From Salminus brasiliensis (lineage: Eukaryota > Chordata > Actinopteri > Characiformes > Bryconidae), in assembly GCF_030463535.1 (NCBI RefSeq), contig NC_132894.1, positions 15,583,433-15,647,432 on the forward strand: DNA of 64,000 bases, given 5' to 3'. Below the pieces are notes generated by a model that made no database searches, was not told where the DNA came from, and worked only from the letters and a program-made list of their open reading frames with translations. Position numbers and translations under genes: made by a program. The number at the start of each line of letters is the position of its first letter. Position 1 is the stretch's first letter. This document shows, piece by piece, positions 51,101-62,192 of the stretch.

Positions 51101-51444
51101 GAGACTGTCTCAAAAATAGAGGTCCCAAAAAGGGGTTTTGAAGAGGCCCCACTGGAGAACCACTTTTTTAGTCTTTAAATGGATGGTCCCTTCACAACCA
51201 CTTTTGTAAATTAGGATTAGAACCTTTAAGTCTAGAACTTGTATATTATTTTTGCTATTTTATGTTACTGTGGTTTTCCAACTCTACTAAGCAAATGAGT
51301 TAAGTTTGTGCCTCATTCAAAAAGCAGTCTGGGATAAAACACTCACTACTACGCTACATTAAAAAAATGGGCAGCTTGATTTCCATTAATAGACTGTATG
51401 TACTGGGGAGTAAATGGTATGTTTCAGAAATGTTAGCAACATCT
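48104..51444. other. No gene recognised
   Basis: AT-rich; short (AC)n-like stretches at 49172-49180 and 49724-49742. No recognised exon. Confidence 0.35.
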
Positions 51445-51445
51445 A

Positions 51446-51634
51446 GGGGTGGACGATATAGTAGAAATAATGTATCACAATATTTAAAATAATATTTTCA
51501 GGAAATGAAATATTTTGACATGCAGAAAACATACATCAGTAGTGGCTGATTCCTAAAAACTGGAATCTATGCTATCTATCCAATGACAAAAATTGATCAT
51601 GATATAATAAAATACTGTTGTATTGCCCACCCCC
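51446..51634. mobile_element. Possible hAT-like MITE
   Basis: 'taggggtggacgatata' at the left and 'tattgcccacccccaag' at the right are inverted relatives enclosing an AT-rich core. Such 'gggtgggcaatata' ends are common in fish MITEs. The target duplication is unclear. Confidence 0.45.
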
Positions 51635-53100
51635 AAGTTAGGTTTTCACTGGTGTAGGTTCTTTAATAGTGTCACCACCACCAGTACATGCTCATCCAAT
51701 GAAAGTTTTGAGGCTGAAGTTTTAGACAAATGTCCTTCATTCACATTTGTAGCAGATGTGATGTGAGTTGATTGATTATTATCAAGTTGTTACGTTGGTA
51801 ACATTACTGAAAAAAAGGCACTACATTTTATTAGGTTAAAAATTAGTACAGACATTAGAGCATCACATTTCATTTATTCATTATTGGCAGTAATACCTTA
51901 ATATTGATCCATATGCAAATAAAAAAATGAATAAAACGTTATTCAAAAGTATCTCAGTGTACCAAAACTCTGAAAACTCTAAAGCAGAACCTGTTCAACT
52001 TTTTTAACTGTGCTAAAACTGGTCAGACTGATCAGAATGCAGACTGGTCAAATGTCCTTTAAAGCATTGTAAAGTCGTCATGCTGGATGCTGCGTGTGTC
52101 CCTAACTGTAGCTCCACATGTTGCCCCGGGACATGTTCCACTACAGTTGCATAATACAGCAGACCATGTTTGCTAGACACATAATATGATACTATGATTT
52201 TCTATTGCGGTTCTCATTGGACATTAGAGAAGTGACCTAAACACATATTATGAATCCATCAGTGCTCAGAGGATCAGCTCAGTTGTTTAACTCCTCTGAA
52301 TGTGCATTTACCTAGCTCTAGAATAGGGCCTACTGTAAGAGGAAGCGGACACAAGTGGCTGTGTTTGACCTCCTTCACTTTGTTGTTGGTCTCATTAGAG
52401 ACGGCTGTTACGTAAACACCAGGAGATGATAACAGAGTGCGTTTTCTGACTGAAAAAAACACTGAAGTTCTCTCTTTCAGTCCTGTTATCCGGGAAAGTG
52501 GCCAAGTAAATGGCCTCTCCAATTTATCTCATATAAATTATTCATCCATACGATGAGTTACTGACTTATTGATGCATTAAAGGCTGATCCCAACAATACA
52601 GCATCATTCAATCAGGCTTGATGTGAAATGGCTCACTGTAGAAATTCCTAATTTGAATTCCTTTAATAAACCTGCACAGTATCATTTCTCTCTTATTGAG
52701 GTTTTTCAACAGGTTAATGTAACTGACTCAGCTGTGTTCTTTCAATATACAGCAGTTTGTGCAATACAACCTCTTTGAGTAAAACCTGTATCTTTCCTAT
52801 TGGCTTCGCCATCATATAGTCATACATTAGGCATATCCTCCGCCCCTAGGCACTATCAGTGTTTAGTCATCGCCCCAGGCCACCTTTCTTAGGTATTCAG
52901 ATATATTTTATCTAATAGTGGACTGTCTGGCCTCTGTGTTGTAGGCTGTAAGAGTAAGTTACTGTTCCCATTGCTCTTAAGTGTGTCTCTACGCTGTCTG
53001 AGTAATGCAGTACAATAAAGGCATGCAGAAATAATTTAAGCATGTATTATAGTGAACTGGTGGAGAGAAAGCAGGACAAATTTGCCCTATGGCTTTAATA
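51635..53100. other. No gene recognised
   Basis: Ordinary AT-rich sequence. The 82-codon minus frame at 52274-52522 has no recognised domain. Confidence 0.3.
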
Positions 53101-53283
53101 TACCTGGCTTTAATATTTAGATGCCCCTGAAGACTTCCAGTACCAGGATCTGGCGTATTAGATTAGTGTTGGAGCTGCTCTGCAGGGTGATGGCATGGAT
53201 ACCTAGAAATTGCTATAACCTAATAACTTGTTGAAATAAATGGAAAATGCATACCACCATAAAAATTACCATGTTTTATTAAC
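53101..53283 (+). repeat. 183-bp direct repeat, copy 1
   Basis: Near-identical to 54090-54272 (about eight substitutions by eye, 96% identity), same orientation. Begins 'tacctggctttaatatttag' and ends 'ccatgttttattaac'. Confidence 0.9.
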
Positions 53284-53324
53284 TTTTATTAACAAATTTG
53301 TCCTGTAGTAAGGGACAGAGGAGG

Positions 53325-53570
53325 ATGGATGGGTCCCCCTTATGAGTCTTGGTTCCTCCCAATGTTTCTTCCTCCAGCTCTGAGGGAGTTTTTCCTTGCC
53401 ACTGTCGCCGTTGGCTTGCTCACTGGGGGTCTTGGATCTTTCATGTCTTCTTATGTTATTTCATTTTTTTTCCCTGTCTTTTACTAATTGCTAATTATGT
53501 AAAGCTGCTTTGTGACAACACCAGTTGTAAAAAGTGCTATGCAGATAAATTTGACTTGACTTAACTTGAC
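53325..53570 (+). repeat. Fish non-LTR retroposon 3' end
   Basis: 'ggttcctcccaatgtttctt', 'gggagtttttccttgccact', 'taaagctgctttgtgacaac' and 'aagtgctatgcagataaatt' followed by 'tgacttga' are the standard 3' end of a widespread fish retroelement. It lies between the two 183-bp repeats. Confidence 0.7.
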
Positions 53571-54089
53571 AAAGGTGCTGCTTTTGAGGTGGAATTTACA
53601 AATGTGTATTTACTTGTTGAAACTAGACTGAAGTTATTAATAATAATAAAAAAGGTAGACTTCTACCTCCTGTGTATGACAATATTTCTAAGTAGTGCTA
53701 ACCTTCCCCGAATAAGTGCTGATTAATTAGTCATATTGATTGATTCATAATAAATTGTAAATTAAAGTGGACAAAACATTGCCTACTGACAATTATGCTA
53801 ATTGTACTCACATGTTAGATTAAGTAATTAGTTGTGCAATGTAATCCAGACGTCTGGTTTCTATCACCACCACTGTAAGCTATTTTACATCAAACCATCA
53901 AACTTGTACAGAACCATTATTTCCACCTATTTTGACATGAAAAGAACTCATGATGACAAAGTTAAACATCTGTGGAAATCGAATATACTGACATATACAG
54001 ACATATGTGATAATTCATTTGTAAATGTGTGCTTCTACAAATCTTGGTCCTGGGGATTCTACCCCCCTGAAAAGATCAGATCTAACACA

Positions 54090-54272
54090 TACCTGGCTTT
54101 AATATTTAGATGCCCCTGAAGACTTCCAGTACCAGGATCTGGCGTATTAGATTAGTATTGGAGCTACTCTGCAGGGTGATGGCGTGGATATCTAGAAATT
54201 GCTATAACCTAATAGCTTGTTGAAATAAATGGAAAATACATACAACCATAAAAAATACCATGTTTTATTAAC
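54090..54272 (+). repeat. 183-bp direct repeat, copy 2
   Basis: Second copy, 989 bp downstream of copy 1. Interval 53284-54089 is single-copy in the window except for the retroposon end. Confidence 0.9.
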
Positions 54273-55404
54273 TAGTAGAAATTATGATTTGAATTTAAGA
54301 GAGTAAAACCATCCTTATTGTTTTGGCCCCATTTTATTATTTCTTAACAATTCATTATGTTGGTAACTGCATAAATGGCAGTAATAACTCCAGACATCTT
54401 AGGCTTAAACTAAAATATTAGTATTGCTTCAGGACTATGGCTTTTTAAATCATTCAGGTGTTCTTAACAATGTCTCCAGTGCAGATTCCTTCCTCCATAC
54501 TATTATGACTTTAGGAAGCGTCTCTCTATGGCCGGGACAGCCTATTTTTACAGAGCATGTACATCACTGCCTCGTTCCCTACAGGTGTGGGTCAGAATAA
54601 TTCATGAGGGTTATAAATACTTCACATGTGGTGATTTTTACCCCAAGTGGCACTGTGCCAGAGTGAGCTGACAAATTTAGCCAAAGTCCCCTGCACTCAG
54701 AGCAGGGCATCCATCCTCATTAGTACAGTGCAGCGTGAGAAATGCCCGGGTGTAGCCCACCCCCCATCTGGCCCTGGCTTGGCAGCAGTGTAAATGCCTA
54801 TATACACTCATTAGGAGCGATTAGATGAGAAAGGGCACCAGACTGACTTTGCATCCTGCAAAAAAAGTGGCCCAGTTTCGCATTGAGCAGTATTCACCGT
54901 AGGGCGTTTTCTAAGAAGTAATGCAAAGACATGTAGGGTTAGAGGGTATTTATTTCATCAGCCATTTACCATTCACCCTCCTGCTGTGATGAAAAGCCTC
55001 ATTTGGATGCTTCAGAAACTTTGATGAATAGCATACCGCAACATTCGTATTGGCCTCCTGTCACGATTTTGTAATGAGCTTCATCACAGCCAATTTCTAA
55101 GCTGTTTCTGGTAAATGTAGTCTTGGCTCACACTATTACTGACGTTCTCTATGTTTACCATCTAACACATTCAGTAGTTCACCAGATGTTTTGGAATTGT
55201 ATTCGAATGCAATTTAATTCACATTATCTCAATGGAACATATCATATCATATCAGCACAATTACTGCAGTATGTAAAGTAAAGTACACAATTTGTGGAAG
55301 TGGTGAACACATCTCACTGGACTCAAAGCGGAAGGATTTTGAGCAAAGCTAAATGTTGGTACCCAGTGAAACCCAATACACTGTTCACACAACATGCTCA
55401 CATG

Positions 55405-55440
<36 letters not shown>

Positions 55441-56094
55441 CAACCCTCAATTTAAAGTGCAGTTTTCCTACACAAATGCAGAATGTTTGAAGTCAGAGGG
55501 AGATCTAAGCGTAGCTGTTCACCCTAAAACATCACTTTTAGACTTTTGCACTGCTATAAGACTGGAGTGGAGTGCTGCAATATTGTTGCAATCTGTGTCT
55601 TCTCTATCTCTGGGTGGCAGGGTTCACGAGGACTGGTGGATAGTGAAGAAAAACAGCGCTAAAGCTATTTCGTCACCACATTTTGTTTATCTCTCGAAAC
55701 TCTAACAGACAGAAGAAATGACAGTTCACTATGTTATCAGAGGCACTAGCATGTTAACAGTTGCTGGAATTGCTTGAAAATTTCATTATATTAAATACAC
55801 ACAAGTGAAAGATCAGCTTTCAGACCTCTACTCCATAGAATTGTTCTAAAAAGCATTCAAATTGCCCTTCTGCAGCAATTATAATTTTCAATAGAACTGC
55901 AGAACTCATAGATTTACAAAATTATACAATTTCACATGGAAAACTGAATTATTACAGTCTGTAGCTGACATACAGATGTTCAGCAGTCTGTTAAACTGGC
56001 AGCAAACAACCAAACAAGGCTGAAAACAGAATGTCAAAAAAGTCAAAAGTTTTGTAATTTTATTCAATTACAATATCAAAAAACATTGAAAACA
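54273..56094. other. Gene-free; GC-richer block 54540-55030
   Basis: A 500-bp stretch with higher GC and little repeat character stands out from AT-rich neighbours. (AC)n lies at 55406-55438. No exon recognised. Confidence 0.35.
55406..55438. repeat. (AC)n microsatellite
   Basis: About sixteen AC units. Confidence 0.95.
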
Positions 56095-56260
56095 TAGCCA
56101 TAACATTGAAACCATCTGCCTAATATTGAGTTGGTCTCCCTTGTGCTGCCCCACAACCTCTGAAGGCATCCTGTGGCACCCAGACGTTAGCAGCAGATCC
56201 ATTAATTCCTGTAATTTATGAGGTGGGGCCTTTATTGATCGCATCAATGAGCCTTAAGTG
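56095..56260 (-). mobile_element. Tc1-like terminal fragment
   Basis: 'accatctgcctaatattgag' is the inverted form of the end at 29680-29700. It is followed by 'gacgttagcagcagatcc' and 'gaggtggggcc', other words of related fish Tc1/MITE copies. The other end is missing. Confidence 0.55.
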
Positions 56261-58862
56261 CTATTACCAGTTCACAGTTTGTAGTTTCTTGGAGCACTTT
56301 TGGTAGGCACTCACTACTGCCTACCAGGAACTTCCCACAAGACCTGCCTGATGTTTTGGAGATATTCCTGCTCGATGTTTTGGATATGGAAATCCTAATG
56401 CTCAACCATTTTCCCTGCTTTTTAATCTCCTTCAAGAACATATTGTTTACATCCTGTTCAATGTATCCCACCCGTTGACAGATGCCACTGTAAATGAAGA
56501 TAATCAGTGTTTTTCACTTTACCTGTCAGTGCTGCTTATCTCATGGCTGATTGCTTTACATTGCATTCTGGATAATAATTGAAGTCTCTCAGCTGTCTAA
56601 ATTATTATGGAATCATCTCCTGTCTGTCCTGTTTTCATTCTGGACAACACTCTTAACTTCAGCTGCAACTGAAATGTTAAATATCTGTATTATATCATCA
56701 GATTTCAGAATCAGATTTGTCGCTACAAACAAACTATTTTTGTCAATTCCTGCAGAAATGGCATTTTGGCAAGTGAAAGCAAATTTGTTACTTTAAGGGT
56801 CACAAATAGAGAAAAACCCTAAATGTTTTTTTCAGCTTGAAATTTACTTTCTGACCCCAACATTGTGAAATATTGCCTTTGTTCATACTTCCATTAATGA
56901 TGTACACCACCAGGGTACATAGACTGTCTTTGGGTCATCTTTGATCCCTAGGACAAGGGGAATATTCAGAATTTCAAGACTACACAAGGATTAAATGTAT
57001 GGACATTATTTCCTCCCATTAAGTTATAGTATATTATACAACTACTTACCTATTTTCATCATTTTACTTCCACAATGCAATTATTATCCACAATGTAAAA
57101 TTATCTTACTGAATCTTTTTAGGCATTTATTTTATAGATGTCACACATCACATGCAAAATTAGTTGTGAATGCAGTAAATTAGCAGAAAAACAAATTCTA
57201 CTTATTTTGGGTGCAAACGTTGTCACTCTAATGTAGGGGTGGGCAATGAAGACCGGAGTCCAGCACAGTTTGCTGATTTCCCTGCTCTAACAGACTGGAG
57301 GTCACTGGAGAATGCATATGTTTTAAGGGTACATATACATTGTCTGTTTATTGGGAAACCTGCACAGTACCGTTTTTCTTGCTCCTACAGTATTTTTGGC
57401 TCCTCCTACAGGCGGGGAGCGTCATGCACTTTTACTCCACTACTCTCCATACAAATCGTGCTTTGTACACACATTTTACAAGCTGTGAGATACAGCAAGA
57501 ATGACTGACAAAGTTTTATACAGATATGACTGGTTATGCAGTATTACGCAGTCCTTGCAAGCATTTTTCTGCCAGCTTCACCGACTTCATTCTTCCTATT
57601 ACAAGTCAGTTGAGCAGCAACAGATTTAGAAATTGTTTAAGGTAAAAATGCTTCATAATTTTGCTTCAAAATTAATAGAATTGTGCAGAAATAGGTGTAA
57701 ACCAGTATTACAACAATTTAATAATGTAAACTATAGCATATAACCAACATTTCTAATGCAGTAATGATACAAATCATTCCAAATGTTTAGGTGAATGTTT
57801 TAAAATAAGGATTTGTGCTGGAGGGTTTGCGCTGGAGTATAACAGAAAGTGTGAGGGGTGGTGACGTCTATGAAGGGGTCAGTAGAAGGACGGCCCTGTG
57901 TAGCTCACACCTGCGCATCTATTCACTGTGCGCACACTAAACAGCCCTGATTGTTTTTTTCCCTAACCCTTCTGCCTTGTTTCAGAAAAGGTTTAAGCAC
58001 TCCCTGAGGGTAGGCTCAGAAGGATCAACAGCACAACAGCATCTAATTTAATCTCACTGGGTCGGCCCCATATATTCACCTCCTGAATTCACTTTCCTAC
58101 CCAGGCTCTCTCCCTGTGACGAATGCATGGGACGATGACTACTACACTGCCTCAGCTCTAACGTCAATAGATTAACATAAAAATGACCTGAAATTCGGTT
58201 TTCGGCTGAATTTGAAAGCCTGCGTGCACACACACACACACACACACACACAAATGCAAACCCGACCGTGCAAACAAACACTTTTCTGCCAGCGATTACA
58301 GCTTTCACAGCTGAATAGACACATCACGCTTCAGCATGCGATCACGCCTCCTCACGTACCGTTTATTGAAAGCACACAGTGACATTAATAACTCTCATTA
58401 ATAATTACAGTGCCTGTTCCTGAATTCGTCATCCAGACAGACACGCTCATAGTTCACAGCCTTTTCAAAGCTGCACAGATTCACTGACCTTCACTGTCCT
58501 AATTACAGCCCTGGGTGGGCATTTTCCCTTATCAACAGCCATGTTATCTAGCAGTTGAAAAGGGGACGTAGGCATCCGTAGTAGGATAAATGACTATTTT
58601 CCCAGTGCCTTCCTTTGATCCCAGCATGGGATAATTCAATGTTATCAAATAATAAATGTCAACAGGGAGGTGGCATTTGTGCATCTCATGGCACACGCAG
58701 CAGGTCTCCTTCATTCATTACCTTCCACAAACCCTGAGTTAGCCCATCAGTTTCATTGCAATAGAGTCATTCCCCCTTTTCTATACATGTATTTATTATG
58801 TCATGAAATTTAAGTAAATTCACTCAAATAGACTCAACATATATTTTGCAACGTTAACGGTA
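56261..58862. other. Gene-free; possible conserved block 58320-58560
   Basis: No exon recognised. (AC)n at 58226-58252. 58320-58560 is of even composition and free of repeats, with TAATAA/ATTAATA clusters. Confidence 0.35.
58226..58252. repeat. (AC)n microsatellite
   Basis: About thirteen AC units following 'gcctgcgtg'. Confidence 0.95.
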
Positions 58863-58877
58863 ATGCTATATAAAACA

Positions 58878-58927
<50 letters not shown>

Positions 58928-58942
58928 TGTTATATATAGCAT
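58863..58942. repeat. 80-bp AT palindrome
   Basis: 'atgctatataaaacaaacta' then (TA)n then 'tagtttgttatatatagcat' forms an almost perfect inverted repeat, able to fold as one hairpin or cruciform. It is followed directly by the shared LINE/SINE tail. Confidence 0.85.
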
Positions 58943-58952
58943 TTTATGTGCT

Positions 58953-59008
58953 TTTACATTTAAGGCATTTAGCAGACGCTCTTATCCAGAGCGACTTACA
59001 AAAGTGCA
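58953..59008 (-). repeat. Shared fish LINE/SINE tail
   Basis: 'ggcatttagcagacgctctt' then 'atccagagcgacttac', minus-strand copy of the tail found at 3449, 8312 and 43553. Confidence 0.7.
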
Positions 59009-59101
59009 AATATATATAATGCCCTGGCATACAGAAATATATCACTTGTAAGCAAGCTAAGAAATTTTATATAATTTAATACACAGTATTTTTACATGAA
59101 C

Positions 59102-59103
<2 letters not shown>

Positions 59104-59162
<59 letters not shown>
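59104..59162. repeat. (AT)n microsatellite
   Basis: About 29 AT units, self-complementary. It lies 160 bp past the 80-bp palindrome. Confidence 0.95.
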
Positions 59163-59169
<7 letters not shown>

Positions 59170-62156
59170 AATGTTTTTCAGTTTATATCTCAAGCAACCA
59201 CTGTTTGTTCTTACACTACACTATGTATACTAACCCATGTTTTTATACCCAGTTCCTCACACAGTGAGCATAATGTCCCACATATTATATATGACAGCAA
59301 TCAAATAATAAAACCTTGTAACTCATTTATCAGTTTTCTTAACAGGAAGGCTGTCAACGACAACAGTAAAAGATTGTTGACACTCAGCTCTGCTTGTAAA
59401 ACAACTGAGCAAATTGATGTGTCCTTGAAGTAACATCTTCAAGAAGCATTTCGGGAAAGGTGGCATTTGATTTTAGCCTAGAATTGATGATCAGACCTTT
59501 CCTATTGCTAAATTTAGCAACAGTTGGCTTTAATAAGGATTCTGACATTTGCATGACTGTCATTGAAACCCAAGTAAGTCAAACCATGTTTGTTGACATG
59601 CTTTTTCTAAACCCATGTGTAGAAGATACACACACACACACACACACACACACAGACTAACTCTCACATCTGGTGGTCATGTTAAGTTATATGAAGCAGG
59701 TCAGGGCACATTTTTATTAAGCTTCTCATGTGCCTGCTTCAATTAAGGCCGGCTGAAGACACTGTTAACCAGGGACACCCTGGTTCATCTAAGCCAGCTT
59801 CTTTCATCTCACTTCTGCAGCAGGAGACTTCAAAAATGATCCTCCAGAGTGTGGCACTGGTTTTACTGAGGCTCAAGATGAAGCTCATGGACTCAGTCAT
59901 ATCAGCGAGGCTCAGGTTTCCATGGATTAGGGTTTGCAAAGAAGTTCCATTAGCTGGAAGTATGAAGGCCCAAAAATGAACCTACTTCAAACAAATTATT
60001 AATAATAAACTTTTTTGAGTTGAACAAACAGTATTGACTGCTACCAAATAGCTTGTCACAGTCATGCATTATTTTTTATCCAGTTTTGCACTTTTTGAAA
60101 TAGTTTAAATCTGGCAGTTGTTCTTTATTTGTGTCAAAACTGAATGATAAATGGACCAATAAAATGCCACGGTCTTCCATTGACTGTTAGGAAGGTTTTT
60201 GACAAGAGCTGGCTTTAGTGCCATAATCTGTTCAGTAGTGACTAAATAGATCCTGTGTTCCAGCTCTTGCCACATACATTTGGCTTTGTCAAAGTCATAA
60301 GGATAAATAAAGCTAATTTAGCACACACAGACATATCCTTCCTGAACAAATGTATCCAATATTTCCAAGAACCCCAAGGCTAATTTCAGTTAATGACACA
60401 GTTCAGACCAGCATGTATCTCCTTTCCAGGACATTTCTCACTGGTCATACAGATACATCTGTCATATTAACATGACAATGTGATATTCCCAGCGAGAAAG
60501 AACAGAGTATACAATGTCTATTATAAGCTTGTATTTTATAGGCCATTGCAACATGATTGTAAATGACCACATTATGACCTCACACTGTTTGTCCTCTCTT
60601 AACTTTAACCCTTAAGGTAATTCAGATATTCATATTTCAGTAACATTGGGAACAAAACACCTTAAAACTGTAGAAAGGATAAACTGGTTAGGCCCATAGA
60701 TGTTTGAGGTCATCCCCTTAAAGACATAGTTTATTGGAATTTAACAGCCAAGGAAATACAGCCCCTCCCTTCTGCACTGCCTCTAAAGCCTTACTCCAAA
60801 AACTGCACATAGGGTCCATTTACTAGCTGATAGATGCTTTGATGCATACATTAGTCAAGATTGAATGGATTTTAACAAATAACGGATCCAACGGATCAAT
60901 AGAGAAAAATTGCTGTGGGTCATTGCTGTGGACCGGGTGATCATGTGGCAAAGGGCACACAAGCTCACTCTGGCAATTCTGGCAAATCTGCTGCCTCTGA
61001 GGTAAGGAAACATTTCATACCTTAAAAATGTTCAATTTCAGAGTGACTACTGGTAATGCATATCAATTCTAAAAGAATATGAATTATTTTAAAGCATGAA
61101 CTAAATTACCTTTACATTACTGGTGGCAAAATGCCACATGTCTGAATGCCATGTGACTAAAGATTTTAGCTAGCTAAGCAGCTGTTAATGGAAATACATT
61201 ACTTTTATTTCGCATATCATGTCATGTTAGTGCAATGTATTAACTAGTTTATATTTTCGGTTATAAGCATGGAGAGCTAGTAACGTTAGTGTCGATAATA
61301 ATTACTCATAATTGTTATGAGGAAAATGTAACTTGCTAGGTAATATTATATTGTATTGATATTCAACTTTACTGTTTTAAATGAAGTTTTACAATCGTTT
61401 AACCTTTCACATTAATATTTTATGTAGTTTAGCATGGTTGTCACATGTGGTTGTGATTGTGATTTTTATCATATTACATGGCGGCCAATCAAGATACAGT
61501 TACCATAGCAATACTCCTAAACCACTACAATACCATGTGTTTTAAATGCATAAGTCAACTATTACATTAGTTTTTAATATAATTTTGAAGCTTATAAATA
61601 ACGTGTAGTTAGAACTAGCCAGGCTAAATTACATCCTCTACACTTTTTTATTTTAATTTTGCTGTTTAGGAAAAAATTAAGTAAATATTACTAACTAATG
61701 TTTGGTTTGCCAATTCTCTAGGATTAAGCAATAGACATAACTGTAATAAGTGTATATATGAAATCTAATGTCAGTTATTTCATCATTAGGAGCTACACTA
61801 AATATTTGGTTCTGGCTTATTTTGACCCACAACTGCCAAGCAAACCAGAGCTACACTATATATAGTATTTATATGATGTATATATACTGTAGATGTGATG
61901 TAAATCTTATATATTTGTATATAATTGTATTGTTCAAATACAATTTTGTGACTGTGGTCAAAAGTTGGCTACATTTACCATGTTTGACATGTTTTTAACA
62001 AATAAAATTTACCATGTTTTTTCAATTTACCAGACATTTTAGTCACTTTTGGCTCTTTGTTCACAGACGTTTAGTTGCTATTTCTATTATCTCAGCACAC
62101 AACAACAGAATGGTCACAAGTGCATCACATGGATTGCTAAGGAATGACCATATAAT
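59163..62156. other. No gene recognised
   Basis: (AC)n at 59628-59654; otherwise AT-rich DNA without recognised exon or element body. Confidence 0.3.
59628..59654. repeat. (AC)n microsatellite
   Basis: About thirteen AC units; the poly His-Thr frame is an artefact. Confidence 0.95.
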
Positions 62157-62192
62157 GACATGACAATATGACAATATGACAATATGACAATA
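62157..62192. repeat. 8-bp tandem repeat (ATGACAAT)n
   Basis: About four and a half copies of an ATGACAAT unit. Confidence 0.85.

Noticed and set aside
53101-54272. LTR retrotransposon bounded by the 183-bp direct repeats
   Set aside because: No TG...CA ends, primer-binding site, polypurine tract or gag/pol coding in the 806-bp interior, and no clear target duplication.
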